From Shewanella sediminis HAW-EB3 (GTDB taxonomy: Bacteria; Pseudomonadota; Gammaproteobacteria; Enterobacterales; Shewanellaceae): a stretch of DNA of 64,000 nucleotides. Positions 1 through 8,660 of this stretch are shown in pieces. The position numbers were made by a program, and so were the translations under genes. Position 1 is the first letter of the stretch. Each line of letters begins with the position of its first letter. The stretch lies in assembly GCF_000018025.1 (NCBI RefSeq), contig NC_009831.1, forward strand, positions 3,968,001 through 4,032,000, written 5' to 3'. The notes under the pieces are model-generated. The model ran no database searches. It was not told the origin of the DNA and worked only from the letters and a program-made list of their open reading frames with translations.

Positions 1-1
1 G

Positions 2-361
2 TCTACTCGCGTTTATGTTATCGCACAATTTCGCCCAAAAGCCGGTAAAGAATCTGAATTGTTTGAAGTATTAAAGGCACTCGAGCCAGATGCTCTGCGT
101 GAGCAAGGCTGCATTCAATATATGCTCACACGTCAGATTGACCATCCCAGCGCCACCCGGACTAACTACCCCATCGTGTTTAATGAAATATGGGCCGATG
201 GTGAGAGTTGGGCGGCACATGGCCGCCGTAAACAGATACACCACTTCTTCAATACACAGGTCATTGCAAAAGATGGCCTGGTCGATGATGCCATCGTCAC
301 CGCATACACGGACGAAGGATACGACTACGACGCCCCCATCTTTGGATTAGGCGCCAAATAA
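2..361 (+). CDS. Antibiotic biosynthesis monooxygenase (ABM) family protein, 5' end cut by window
   Basis: The reading frame is open from base 2 and begins inside the protein (TRVYVIAQFRPKAGKE), so the true start lies before the window. The fold-defining pattern of small ABM/quinol monooxygenases is visible: a beta strand, then the helix ELFEVLKALEP, then CIQYMLTRQ, then EIWADGESWAAH. The C-terminal part reads DDAIVTAYTDEGYDYDAP. Family members are dimeric ferredoxin-like proteins that oxidise quinols or act in detoxification; the substrate cannot be told from sequence. A TTG at position 59 could be mistaken for a start, but strong family similarity continues upstream of it. Confidence 0.8.
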   Translation, partial: STRVYVIAQFRPKAGKESELFEVLKALEPDALREQGCIQYMLTRQIDHPSATRTNYPIVFNEIWADGESWAAHGRRKQIHHFFNTQVIAKDGLVDDAIVTAYTDEGYDYDAPIFGLGAK

Positions 362-716
362 CATACCGAAACACCTCTACTCTTACCTGTCAGTGATAAA
401 CTGCAGGTAAGAGCGTCCGTACCATGCTCAACAGACTTAGCGAATGCCATGCTGCCCCTAAACCTAACAAGTTAAAGCAATCGAACAGCACCAAATAAAT
501 CAAATAGATATACTAATTATTCGACCTTTTTCTACTTGCTTAAATCTAATACGACGTTTAACCTTTCTACACTCACCATCAGGGAGGTGAAATTGTGGGG
601 GAAAATCGATTGATTGATGCCTAAAAACAAAGAGTCGAAGCGTTTCTCAGAGAAAGGTCATGATAATCTTACGATAACCAAGTGTTGCATAGCTTCATGG
701 AAGAACGGAGTGTTGA
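362..716. other. Intergenic region with one strong hairpin
   Basis: No convincing gene. A perfect 10-bp inverted repeat, ctcttacctg at 380-389 and caggtaagag at 404-413, has a further cag/ctg pair inside it. No T-tract follows, so it is not a classic terminator. Near 577-615 a strong ribosome-binding-like sequence (gggaggtg) precedes a GTG that opens a frame of only nine codons. The remainder is the leader of the HD-GYP gene, whose own ribosome-binding site is acggag just before 717. Confidence 0.4.
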
Positions 717-2519
717 GTGAATACTAAAGTCACGTATCTCAAATTCATTGTAGTAACGCTGTTTTTAATCTGGACAATCTTAATCGTTTCCATCCTGATA
801 AATTGGTTTAGTCAGGAAAATCGTCACGCCGAAAGGCTGGCACTCAAAGAAGCCACGGTAAGCATAAAAAAAGATCTGGCCTACCGCTCTTGGGTCACTT
901 CCCACGGTGGGGTCTATGTACCGATAACCGAACATACCCAACCCAACCCATATCTGGCTCATATCCCCAACCGTGATATAAAAACAGAGACTGGCCAGGG
1001 GTTAACACTCATGAACCCTGCTTACGCAATCAAGCAGACGATGAAAAACTACTCTGAGCTTTACGGAACGAAGGGACGCATAGTCAGTAATACACCACTC
1101 AACCCCGACAATAAAGCCGATAAGTGGGAATCTGACTCTCTGAATATTATCGAAGATACAAGAACTCCCCATCACGAAATCCACCCCATCGATGGCCAGG
1201 AGCATATGAGGCTTATTATCCCGCTATTTACCGAAGAGGGATGCTTAAAATGTCACGGTCATCAAGGCTATAAGGTTGGTGATGTGCGTGGTGGAATATC
1301 GGCGTCGATTGCACTCTCTCCCTATTACACTAGTGCTGTTTCACGCTTGAAAGCCAGCCTCCCCTATGTTGCCGTAGTGTGGTTAATCGGCGTGGCAACA
1401 ATCTTACTCGGATACTGGCGCACCAGGCGCTATATCTCAGAAAAAATCGCCAGTTATGAGCAACATATTTTTTCCATCGTCGACATGATAGAGAACCGCG
1501 ACAGCTATACCGCCGGCCATACTAAACGTGTTGGAAAATATGCATCTCTTATCGCAAAGCAGATGGGCTACAGCGACAGAGCCATAGATAAACTCTATCG
1601 CGCATCTATGGTTCACGATGTGGGCAAAATATCCACACCCGACTCAATCCTGCTGAAACCGGGAAGGCTATCACCCTTAGAGCGTAAAATAATTCAGCAA
1701 CATGTAGTAACCAGTTACCAGATGTTAAAGCGGGTGGATATCTTCCAGGGGATTGCAGAGATAGTGCGTCATCACCATGAACACTATGATGGCTCTGGCT
1801 ACCCCCAGGGTCTGAAAGGTGAACAGATCCCTATGCTGTCACAAATTATGAGTGTTGCCGATGCGTTCGATGCCATGACGACCGATCGTGTCTACAAGGG
1901 CAGAAAAACGATTCAATCAGCACTCGAAGAGCTTCAACTGCTGGGGGGTAAACAGTTTAACGCTGAAGTCGTTAAGGCAGCTCAGATAGCCTTGAAAGGT
2001 GTCGCCAGCCCGAAATCAAACCAGCTACCGGTAAATGAGATAGAGAAAGAGCGGTTTGCCTACTTCTATAAGGACCAGTTAACCGGCGCCTATAATCGTG
2101 ACTACCTGAACAATATGCTTCTGATCAACAGTGACAAGTATAGCGAGGCCCCATACAACTGCATCAACCTGATTTTACTGACCAATTTCACCCAGTACAA
2201 TAAAGAACAAGGTTGGGAAAAAGGCAATAAGATACTTATCGATGTGACACAATCCTTGATATTTTCATTTCCTGAGGCATTGATATTCAGGATACACGGT
2301 GATGATTTTATCGTGTTGCATAAGCAACACTATCCAATCGAGGGGGAGTTAGGCCCGATTGATGCCCTACTGTGCGACACAGGAATTTCACTGGATACTC
2401 TGCATGTCAATATAAAGGAGGACTGCATCGGCTCAGTAGATAAGCTCGATAACTGGCTAACATTAAATAGCGATGAAACGGGTAGCAGAGCCCATGACAG
2501 GATTAGTGTTAATCGGTAA
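717..2519 (+). CDS. Membrane HD-GYP phosphodiesterase with c-heme sensor domain and degenerate GGDEF
   Basis: GTG start, preceded by acggag. Order of parts: a membrane helix at about residues 8-28; a periplasmic DUF3365/Tll0287-like region that contains a true c-type heme motif, C176-L-K-C-H180; a second membrane helix at about 218-238; an HD-GYP domain with the metal site HD in MVHDVGK and the GYP motif in HYDGSGYPQG; and a C-terminal GGDEF-like domain. HD-GYP domains hydrolyse cyclic-di-GMP. The GGDEF motif is degraded (RIHGDDF), so cyclase activity is unlikely. I infer a redox or ligand signal sensed by periplasmic heme that controls c-di-GMP breakdown. The domain calls are firm; the signal is unknown. 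Confidence 0.9.
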   Translation: MNTKVTYLKFIVVTLFLIWTILIVSILINWFSQENRHAERLALKEATVSIKKDLAYRSWVTSHGGVYVPITEHTQPNPYLAHIPNRDIKTETGQGLTLMNPAYAIKQTMKNYSELYGTKGRIVSNTPLNPDNKADKWESDSLNIIEDTRTPHHEIHPIDGQEHMRLIIPLFTEEGCLKCHGHQGYKVGDVRGGISASIALSPYYTSAVSRLKASLPYVAVVWLIGVATILLGYWRTRRYISEKIASYEQHIFSIVDMIENRDSYTAGHTKRVGKYASLIAKQMGYSDRAIDKLYRASMVHDVGKISTPDSILLKPGRLSPLERKIIQQHVVTSYQMLKRVDIFQGIAEIVRHHHEHYDGSGYPQGLKGEQIPMLSQIMSVADAFDAMTTDRVYKGRKTIQSALEELQLLGGKQFNAEVVKAAQIALKGVASPKSNQLPVNEIEKERFAYFYKDQLTGAYNRDYLNNMLLINSDKYSEAPYNCINLILLTNFTQYNKEQGWEKGNKILIDVTQSLIFSFPEALIFRIHGDDFIVLHKQHYPIEGELGPIDALLCDTGISLDTLHVNIKEDCIGSVDKLDNWLTLNSDETGSRAHDRISVNR

Positions 2520-2548
2520 GCCTAGCCAGATAGTTCGCAGCAATGCCT

Positions 2549-3091
2549 TCAACTGTTTGTGTTACTTAGCTTAGCGCCGCAATGTGGGCATTTACTCAGG
2601 TTCAGCTGCACAGAGCGGCCACTGCTATCGGTTGCTACATGATGGCATGCCGGACACCTTCCCCATCGATATAGCGCAAAAACGTAATAGAAGATGCCGA
2701 GCATGACCAGCGGAAATCCCGCCCCAAAAATGGGGACGTGAGTGGTAAAAAACAGGACCAGCGAGCCGACGCCAATCACCGCAATGACCGCACAAACCTT
2801 AAAATGCTTTCGTATTCGGATCATGTTGGCCTGATAGATATCGACAAAGTTTTCATCCAGGCGATCCAAGGGGTGACGTTCCTCCCCCGTGAGCATGGTG
2901 AAAAGCGCGTGGCTAAAGATAAGTCCGCCTATGGCGAAGGGGACACCAACGATGTAGGCCGCCATATCTGGTCGACTCTCTCCCCATACTAAGTTTTCCA
3001 GTACAAACTGCAGAAGAATACCCGTCATGGCGATCAACCAGCCTATAAAAGCCTGTTTCTTAACCATCTTGCCATCGTATAACTTTTTCAT
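2549..3091 (-). CDS. Membrane protein with C-terminal zinc ribbon, function unknown
   Basis: 180 residues. Two hydrophobic segments at about 14-32 and 43-65 are followed by a charged stretch and two more membrane segments at about 98-140. The tail has two CxxC/H pairs, CPACH and CPHCG, about 20 residues apart, as in a zinc-ribbon or rubredoxin-like knuckle. I do not recognise a named family. It faces the preceding HD-GYP gene convergently with 29 bases between the stops, and no terminator is visible there. Confidence 0.75.
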   Translation of the reverse strand: MKKLYDGKMVKKQAFIGWLIAMTGILLQFVLENLVWGESRPDMAAYIVGVPFAIGGLIFSHALFTMLTGEERHPLDRLDENFVDIYQANMIRIRKHFKVCAVIAVIGVGSLVLFFTTHVPIFGAGFPLVMLGIFYYVFALYRWGRCPACHHVATDSSGRSVQLNLSKCPHCGAKLSNTNS

Positions 3092-3381
3092 TTTTTACCA
3101 TTACACTGAAACCCTTCGTACCATTTTACACTGCGGGAATAAACATACCTAGATGTGAGTCAATTGTTCCCGTAGGAGAATCCCAGCTTTCACTCAATGA
3201 AACTGCGTCTTCAGAAATCATTTCCCAAGCGTCCTGTTCACGGTTTGCTGTCTAGTATCGGTTCAAAATTCTCACTTTAATTCCTGCTTGCGGACTTTTG
3301 TCCTAATAGACCTGTCGCTGTCGGTCGTAGTATCGAATCAATTTATGACTCATACCAGATTACTAAAGAGAGAAAATAGTT

Positions 3382-4086
3382 ATGACTGCACACATTAACG
3401 GCCAAAAGGGCGACTTTGCCGAAACCATCATCATGCCAGGCGACCCATTAAGGGCCAAGTACATCGCCGAGACGTTCCTCGATGATGCCGTAGAGATCAC
3501 CAATATACGTAACATGTTGGGTTATACCGGTTTCTACAAGGGCCAGCGTATCTCCGTCATGGGCCACGGTATGGGCATCCCCTCTATGGTGCTTTACGCT
3601 CACGAGCTGATCAATGATTTCGGTGTGAAGCGCATCATACGTGTCGGCAGTTTGGGGGCGACCCAACAAGATGTGAAGCTACACGATGTGATCCTGGCAC
3701 AAGCGGCAGGCACAGACTCTCCCACCAATGCAAAGCGCAGCAGCGGCTACCAGATGGCCACCTCGGCCACCTTCGACCTACTGCATAAAGCCTATAGCTC
3801 AGCGGTTGAAAAACAGATCAGCGTCAAGGTGGGCAACATCTTCAGTGGCGATATGTATTACGATCCCGATGAGGATATGATCCCGGCACTGGAGCGTTTC
3901 GGGGTACTCGGCATCGATATGGAAGTGGCGGGTCTCTATGGTTTGGCCCACCAGCAGGGTATCGAATCCTTAGCGATTCTAACCGTGTCGGATCACTGTC
4001 TCACCGGGGAAGAGACGTCAGCCGAAGAGCGTCAGCTGTCATTCAATCAGATGATCGAGCTGGCTTTAGAGACAGCATGTAGCTAA
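3382..4086 (+). CDS. deoD: Purine nucleoside phosphorylase, DeoD type
   Basis: 234 residues, the usual length for hexameric DeoD. Seen motifs: the phosphate-binding MPGDPLRAKYIAE near the start, NMLGYTGFYKG, RVGSLGA, the ribose-binding GIDMEVAGLYGLA, and the base-contacting SDH in LTVSDHCLTGEE. It cleaves purine (deoxy)ribonucleosides with phosphate to base plus (deoxy)ribose-1-phosphate. It stands alone with its own leader (agagagaaaatagtt before ATG) rather than in a deoCABD operon, so it is probably a second copy of the enzyme. The next gene, a TsgA/nucleoside-permease-like transporter, is on the same strand 140 bases on, and I infer a salvage module. Confidence 0.95.
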   Translation: MTAHINGQKGDFAETIIMPGDPLRAKYIAETFLDDAVEITNIRNMLGYTGFYKGQRISVMGHGMGIPSMVLYAHELINDFGVKRIIRVGSLGATQQDVKLHDVILAQAAGTDSPTNAKRSSGYQMATSATFDLLHKAYSSAVEKQISVKVGNIFSGDMYYDPDEDMIPALERFGVLGIDMEVAGLYGLAHQQGIESLAILTVSDHCLTGEETSAEERQLSFNQMIELALETACS

Positions 4087-4229
4087 TACAAGGCACGCCT
4101 TATCAGTTCACGCTCGCAGTATATCGATATCATTAATGGCAGTTTAAGACTCGCCCATAAAAAAACAAATAATGGATCAACTGCGAGCCTTATAAAAGAC
4201 ACTAAAGATCGATGAAGAAAGGACCGATG

Positions 4230-5408
4230 ATGAAAAACAAAATATCACTCACACTGTTGAGCTTTCTCGCCAACTTTATCATGGCGGGTTTTGCGACTCA
4301 GTTTGGAATGTTAATCGAACCTATCGCCGAGAAGTTTTCGGCTAACGTTAATGAAGTCGCATCAATTTTCTCCCTTCTCAACGGCGGCTCCTTGGCGGGT
4401 ACCGTTGCGGCCTTCTTCCTGATCGAGAAGATAGGCGTCAAACGTATCACCCTAATGAGTTACCTGACTATCGCCCTGAGCGCCGCGGCGCTTCACTTCG
4501 CCTCATCTTTGAGTATTGTCATGATGGCCATGACACTTATCGGGCTGTGTGGCGGTGTGGGTCTGTGCATCGCAGGCACCATAGTGGTATCGGTATGGAA
4601 AGAGAAGATCCAGAGCACCATGTTAGTGGTACAGGATGCTACCTTTAATGTCGCCGGAGTGGTATTTCCGCTGATAACCACGTACGCACTGAGCAATGCA
4701 CTATCATGGAGCTACAGCTATCTGGCCGTAGGTTTAGTGGCTTTAGGTACGGCAATCATGGCCTTGATGACGAATTTCGACCTGTGTGATAGTCCGGTGG
4801 ATAAGGATTCTGGTGAGAGTAACGATGAAAAATCTGAATGGAATTTCTCAATAATCAGTGCCGGTCTCGGCCTGTTCCTCGGCATGTTGGCACTCTATAC
4901 CTTCCTGACCTGGGCTCCTATGTTCGTCAAAGAGAAGTTCGATATTCCATTTGAAGAAGCGGGCAACATCATCACTCAGTATTGGTCGGCGGCCCTGGTT
5001 GGCGCCCTGATCTCCACTGCAATTGTATCTCGCGTGAAAATTCAAAACTTCCTGATGGGGATGATGGCTCTGGCCTTAATCATCACCAGTGTGATCGTCA
5101 CCACAGATAAACTGGAGTGGATGTCATATCTCACTTACGGCTACGGCTTTGTCTGTGCGGCACTCTATAACTCCTTTATCGCCTACGGCGTCTCATTTGT
5201 GAAACAGGCCAGCAGTAAAAATGTCTCCTTCATTTTAATCAGCGGCAGTGCAGGCGCCATGTTCAGCCCGGCGATAAGCTCCATGTTTGAAACCATTATT
5301 GGCCTACAGACCGTGATGTATGCTATCCCGGTTATTTACGCCATGATTTTAAGTATGCTGATCATCTCTCGCCGTAAAACAGCAGAAAACAGATTAGCGA
5401 CTGCTTAA
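4230..5408 (+). CDS. MFS transporter, TsgA-like
   Basis: About 390 residues with twelve predicted membrane helices. The opening (ISLTLLSFLANFIMAGFATQFGM, then EKFSANVNEVASIFSLLNGG) resembles E. coli TsgA and sugar/nucleoside permeases of the same MFS branch. A longer frame starts at 4212, but the sequence aagaaagga at 4215-4223 is the best ribosome-binding site and sits inside that extension, which favours ATG 4230 (or 4227). It lies downstream of deoD on the same strand, so a purine nucleoside or related substrate is plausible but not shown. Confidence 0.85.
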   Translation: MKNKISLTLLSFLANFIMAGFATQFGMLIEPIAEKFSANVNEVASIFSLLNGGSLAGTVAAFFLIEKIGVKRITLMSYLTIALSAAALHFASSLSIVMMAMTLIGLCGGVGLCIAGTIVVSVWKEKIQSTMLVVQDATFNVAGVVFPLITTYALSNALSWSYSYLAVGLVALGTAIMALMTNFDLCDSPVDKDSGESNDEKSEWNFSIISAGLGLFLGMLALYTFLTWAPMFVKEKFDIPFEEAGNIITQYWSAALVGALISTAIVSRVKIQNFLMGMMALALIITSVIVTTDKLEWMSYLTYGYGFVCAALYNSFIAYGVSFVKQASSKNVSFILISGSAGAMFSPAISSMFETIIGLQTVMYAIPVIYAMILSMLIISRRKTAENRLATA

Positions 5409-5494
5409 CTTGTTAATGATGAAATACCGATTTAAATAGGTATAATTGCTGCAACTGCAATCTTGAACAATGACTGGTTGAGTAAAGTACTGAC

Positions 5495-5638
5495 ATGCGA
5501 AACAAGAGAACGATTCGAGTTAAGGCAAGAATGCGAAAAATAAGGATGAGACGTGCCAAGCGGCTGAGTTTGTTGATGATGAACGCCAGTCAACAGAGTG
5601 ATAAACAGCGTAGCTTATCCTTATCTAAGATTGCCTGA
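5495..5638 (+). CDS. Small highly basic protein (47 aa), unknown
   Basis: An ATG frame of 47 codons encodes a strikingly basic peptide rich in Arg and Lys (it begins MRNKRTIRVKARMRKIRMRR and ends SLSLSKIA). It is short for routine annotation. It ends 15 bases before a perfect terminator hairpin, which argues for a real transcript. No strong Shine-Dalgarno is seen (gtaaagtactgac precedes the ATG). It could be a nucleic-acid-binding or ribosome-associated peptide, or the region could be a noncoding RNA. I do not recognise it. Confidence 0.4.
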   Translation: MRNKRTIRVKARMRKIRMRRAKRLSLLMMNASQQSDKQRSLSLSKIA

Positions 5639-5653
5639 ACTGAAAACGATCTG

Positions 5654-5690
5654 AGCCCTGCAAGTTTTACCAAAACTTGCAGGGCTTTTC
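5654..5690 (+). terminator. Rho-independent terminator
   Basis: Perfect 15-bp stem agccctgcaagtttt / aaaacttgcagggct with a 3-base loop (acc) at 5669-5671, followed by tttcattttt. It ends the transcript of the small basic ORF and probably of the transporter upstream. Confidence 0.9.
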
Positions 5691-5738
5691 ATTTTTACAT
5701 TAATATTGATAGAAATAGAGAATAAGCAGATACGCAGG

Positions 5739-6455
5739 CTATTCGATATAGGCTTTGAGTCCCTCGAAATCGCAGATAACGATGCCCTCCTTATCCCTTT
5801 GGATCAGCCCCAGCTCCTCTAATTTCTTTACCGAGCGACGATACACGCGATCGGTTGTCGCAAACCGCTCCGCTTCCAGATAACACTTAGTAAAGCCATC
5901 GACGGGTTGGTCGTTAAGATGCTGATGATACAGATCATAAGCGATGTTATAGGCAATAGGATATAACATACGACGAGTCAGAATATCTATGGTGTCTTGA
6001 TAATCGATAGCAATTGCACTGGCAAAGAAAAGCGCAAACATAGGTTTGTTCGTTAACGCCAGCTGCAGTTTCTCGCCACAGATCACCTCAATTTCGACAT
6101 TCTCTTCGGCAATAATGTCGAGCTGACACAGGTAGTCACTAAAAAACTCCATCTCGCCAAAGAGCTGTGAGTCGCAATCCATGGTGCCGAGTTGAAAGCT
6201 GCGACCATTGCGGGCTGAGTAACCTAAAGAGACACGACCCTGTTTCACTAAGATAAGTGAGCTCACCTTCTGCCCCTGCTGCATCAGTTTTTGATGAGCC
6301 GGCACCACTTTAGTTTCACTGATGCAATCGAGCATGATCCGCTCGACCTCGCCATGTTCCTGCTCCCAAAGCGTATGAAAGCGACCTTTCGAAAGTGGTT
6401 TTAACTGCATAGTAAATACATTGGTAAATAAAACTGAATTGGCCTGTGGGCTCAT
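5739..6455 (-). CDS. Crp/Fnr-family transcriptional regulator
   Basis: 238 residues. An N-terminal cyclic-nucleotide-binding beta-roll (GQKVSSLILVKQGRVSLGYSA, then LFGEMEFF) is followed by a long dimer helix and a C-terminal winged helix (ERFATTDRVYRRSVKKLEELGLI). The LFGEMEF segment lacks the complete FGE-x(n)-RSA cAMP pocket, and no Cys cluster for Fnr iron-sulfur binding is present, so the ligand is unknown; YeiL-like regulators look similar. An alternative ATG lies 15 codons in, at 6410. It sits next to the purine-nucleoside genes, and control of them is an inference from position only. Confidence 0.85.
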   Translation of the reverse strand: MSPQANSVLFTNVFTMQLKPLSKGRFHTLWEQEHGEVERIMLDCISETKVVPAHQKLMQQGQKVSSLILVKQGRVSLGYSARNGRSFQLGTMDCDSQLFGEMEFFSDYLCQLDIIAEENVEIEVICGEKLQLALTNKPMFALFFASAIAIDYQDTIDILTRRMLYPIAYNIAYDLYHQHLNDQPVDGFTKCYLEAERFATTDRVYRRSVKKLEELGLIQRDKEGIVICDFEGLKAYIE

Positions 6456-6735
6456 TATACCCGAGCATATTACGAATGCGAGATTAAGCTGGATAGACAG
6501 GCTGCTTCAAACTCCCCTCACCGCCCGGTTCGATTAACGGCTAAAGGCGTTAAAACACCAAAAGTTAGGCTGACAAACTCAGCAGCAACTCGGGTATTAT
6601 ATAGGCTGTGAATCACATCTGAGCACAAAGGTTCGATATTCACCATTTATTCGCCGCGATTAACCTGCAGTAATTTTAAGCAGAAGTTTAAGCTTATCCC
6701 ATCAAGAAAAACAAACATCGAGATGAGGGAAAACA

Positions 6736-7599
6736 ATGAAAAAGACCATAGCGAGCGCACTGGTGATGGCGTTAGTTTCACTGACAGCGTGTAACGATGA
6801 TTCGAACTCAAATGAGGAAAGTATGACGCTATCTAATAAAGACAAGGCCGTTGCGGTACTCAACAGCATAGAAACCGGCGATGAGCAGGCGATCTCATAT
6901 ATCAACCCACTCGAATACACCCAACATAACCTCTCTGTCGGCGATGGCCTGGCAGGATTTGGCGCCGTACTACAGGCGTTACCCGAAGGCAGCGCCAGGG
7001 TCGATGTGGTCCGCGCATTCGAAGATGGGGAGTTCGTTTTTACCCATACCGATTATAACTTCTTCGGCCCCAAGATTGGTTTCGACCTGTTCCGTTTCGA
7101 AGACGGCGTCATTGTCGAGCACTGGGATAATCTCATCGCTACATCAGACCTCCCCAACCCGAGCGGCCATAGCCAGATAGATGGCTCAACGACGGTAACC
7201 GACTTAGATAAAACGGCAGAAAATAAGGCCTTGGTAACCGATTTTGTCGATACCATACTGGTAAAAGGTGAGTTCGATAAACTGGCCAACTACTTCGATG
7301 GCGACAACTACCTGCAACATAACCCTCAAATCGGTGATGGTGTGTCGGGCCTGGGCGCCGCCCTCGAAGCCATGGCCCAACAAGGGATAGAGATGATCTA
7401 TACCAAGAACTATAAGGTACTGGGAGAAGGTAACTTCGTATTGAGTATCAGCGAGGGTACATTGGGCGGTGCAGAGACCTCATTTTACGACCTGTTTCGT
7501 ATCGAAAATGGCAAAGTTGCCGAACACTGGGATGTCATCGAAACTATCGCCCCTATTTCAGAGTGGAAGAACAACAACGGTAAGTTCGGCGGTCTTTAA
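6736..7599 (+). CDS. Lipoprotein with two NTF2/SnoaL-like domains
   Basis: 287 residues. A signal peptide ends in the lipobox SLTAC (Cys19), predicting an outer-membrane or periplasmic lipoprotein. Two homologous halves follow: the first has YTQHNLSVGDGLAGFG and FDLFRFEDGVIVEHWDN, the second YLQHNPQIGDGVSGLG and YDLFRIENGKVAEHWDV. Each matches the SnoaL-like polyketide-cyclase/NTF2 fold common in predicted nuclear-transport-factor-like enzymes. The internal duplication is clear. RBS: gatgaggga before the ATG. The biochemical role is unknown. Confidence 0.85.
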   Translation: MKKTIASALVMALVSLTACNDDSNSNEESMTLSNKDKAVAVLNSIETGDEQAISYINPLEYTQHNLSVGDGLAGFGAVLQALPEGSARVDVVRAFEDGEFVFTHTDYNFFGPKIGFDLFRFEDGVIVEHWDNLIATSDLPNPSGHSQIDGSTTVTDLDKTAENKALVTDFVDTILVKGEFDKLANYFDGDNYLQHNPQIGDGVSGLGAALEAMAQQGIEMIYTKNYKVLGEGNFVLSISEGTLGGAETSFYDLFRIENGKVAEHWDVIETIAPISEWKNNNGKFGGL

Positions 7600-7690
7600 G
7601 CCACGCTAAGGCGCTAAGGTAAATGTCTGAGCTAAACTTCTAAAATAAGCTGTTAAAATAAGCTTTTAAAACTAGCATTTAAAAAGAATC

Positions 7691-7722
7691 CCCGATATTC
7701 ACATTGGATATCGGGCTCTTTC
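7691..7722 (+). terminator. Terminator after the NTF2-like lipoprotein
   Basis: Stem cccgatat (7691-7698) / atatcggg (7708-7715) with a 9-base loop, then ctctttctt. It is reasonably placed 90 bases after the stop. Confidence 0.7.
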
Positions 7723-7725
7723 TTA

Positions 7726-7745
7726 ATACCAATCCGGATTGGTAT
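7726..7745. repeat. 20-bp perfect palindrome, short intergenic repeat
   Basis: ATACCAATCC/GGATTGGTAT is a perfect palindrome. A shorter relative, ATACCAATCGGTAT, occurs at 44477-44490. It looks like a small dispersed palindromic repeat rather than an operator, since it lies between convergent gene ends. Confidence 0.6.
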
Positions 7746-7776
7746 CATTGGTCTACAGTTCGGATAATCCAAGGGG

Positions 7777-8559
7777 CTAATCGGCTGTTTTTGCTTTTAT
7801 ATACTGGCTAGGCGTATTACCCAGATGCTGTTTAAAGAAGCTGATAAAGGCGCTATCGCTGGAGAAACCTAACGAGAAGGCGACCTCAGATACCGAACTC
7901 CCCAATGCTAAACGCTCGATGGCACCGTGTAATCGCCATTGCTGCCGCCACGCCTGATAGGGCATACCGGTCTGCCTGCTGAAAATTCGGGATATGGTCT
8001 TCTCACTCGCGCCAATTCCCTTCGCCATCGTTTTCAGGGCTAAAGGTAGCTCATCCCCGGATTGCAGTGCAGATAACCAAGGCTTCAATCGCGGATCACT
8101 TGGCAAAGGTAATAACAGAGACTCCTGGGGGGCAGACTCCAGCTCTTCGATAAACAGAGTAGTGACCGCGACTTGCTCCCGGTTCGGCTTATCCCACTCC
8201 CACATCGCCATCCTTTCGATTAATGCCTGCAGCAAGGCATTTACCGAGATGATCTTCACCTCTTGCGGTAGATCGGAGAACTTACGGATATCGAAATAGA
8301 CGGAGCGATAGGCCACGACATTGCGCATTTGAACACAATGCTCGACGCCCGCAGGGATCCATGCCGCCTTGGTCGGGGGCAATATACACTGAGTGTTATC
8401 TAAGGTGATGTTCATGCAGCCAAGCGATGCATAAAGAAGCTGCGCCTTTCCATGCCTGTGCATCCCCGAGTCATGCCGGCCCACATCGGCCGCAATACCA
8501 ACCACCTGCGTATCCAAGGTATCGACATCGAAACGGTTCTCTTGCTTGATAAACGCCAT
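7777..8559 (-). CDS. AraC-family transcriptional regulator
   Basis: 260 residues. The N-terminal cupin (HDSGMHRHGKAQLLYASLG, PTKAAWIPAGVEH) is of the type seen in NimR-like regulators. Two helix-turn-helix motifs follow at the C-terminus: LKTMAKGIGASEKTISRIF and SSVSEVAFSLGFSSDSAFISFFK. It is divergent from the drug-efflux gene at 8661, with about 100 bases between the starts. In E. coli a NimR/NimT pair has the same layout, so it likely regulates that transporter. Confidence 0.9.
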   Translation of the reverse strand: MAFIKQENRFDVDTLDTQVVGIAADVGRHDSGMHRHGKAQLLYASLGCMNITLDNTQCILPPTKAAWIPAGVEHCVQMRNVVAYRSVYFDIRKFSDLPQEVKIISVNALLQALIERMAMWEWDKPNREQVAVTTLFIEELESAPQESLLLPLPSDPRLKPWLSALQSGDELPLALKTMAKGIGASEKTISRIFSRQTGMPYQAWRQQWRLHGAIERLALGSSVSEVAFSLGFSSDSAFISFFKQHLGNTPSQYIKAKTAD

Positions 8560-8660
8560 CTGTCTCCATTCTGATACTTTTCGTTCTTATCATTATAACC
8601 GGACATCGGTGACATCACTATACTTGCCGCTATTGAAGCCGTATTAATGAGTATAAACCG

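Noticed and set aside
380..413. Hairpin after the ABM-like gene as a Rho-independent terminator
   Set aside because: The stem is strong but no U-tract follows; recorded as a hairpin of unknown role.
570..716. c-di-GMP riboswitch upstream of the HD-GYP gene
   Set aside because: I looked for the GEMM-I core and tetraloop-receptor pattern and did not find it.
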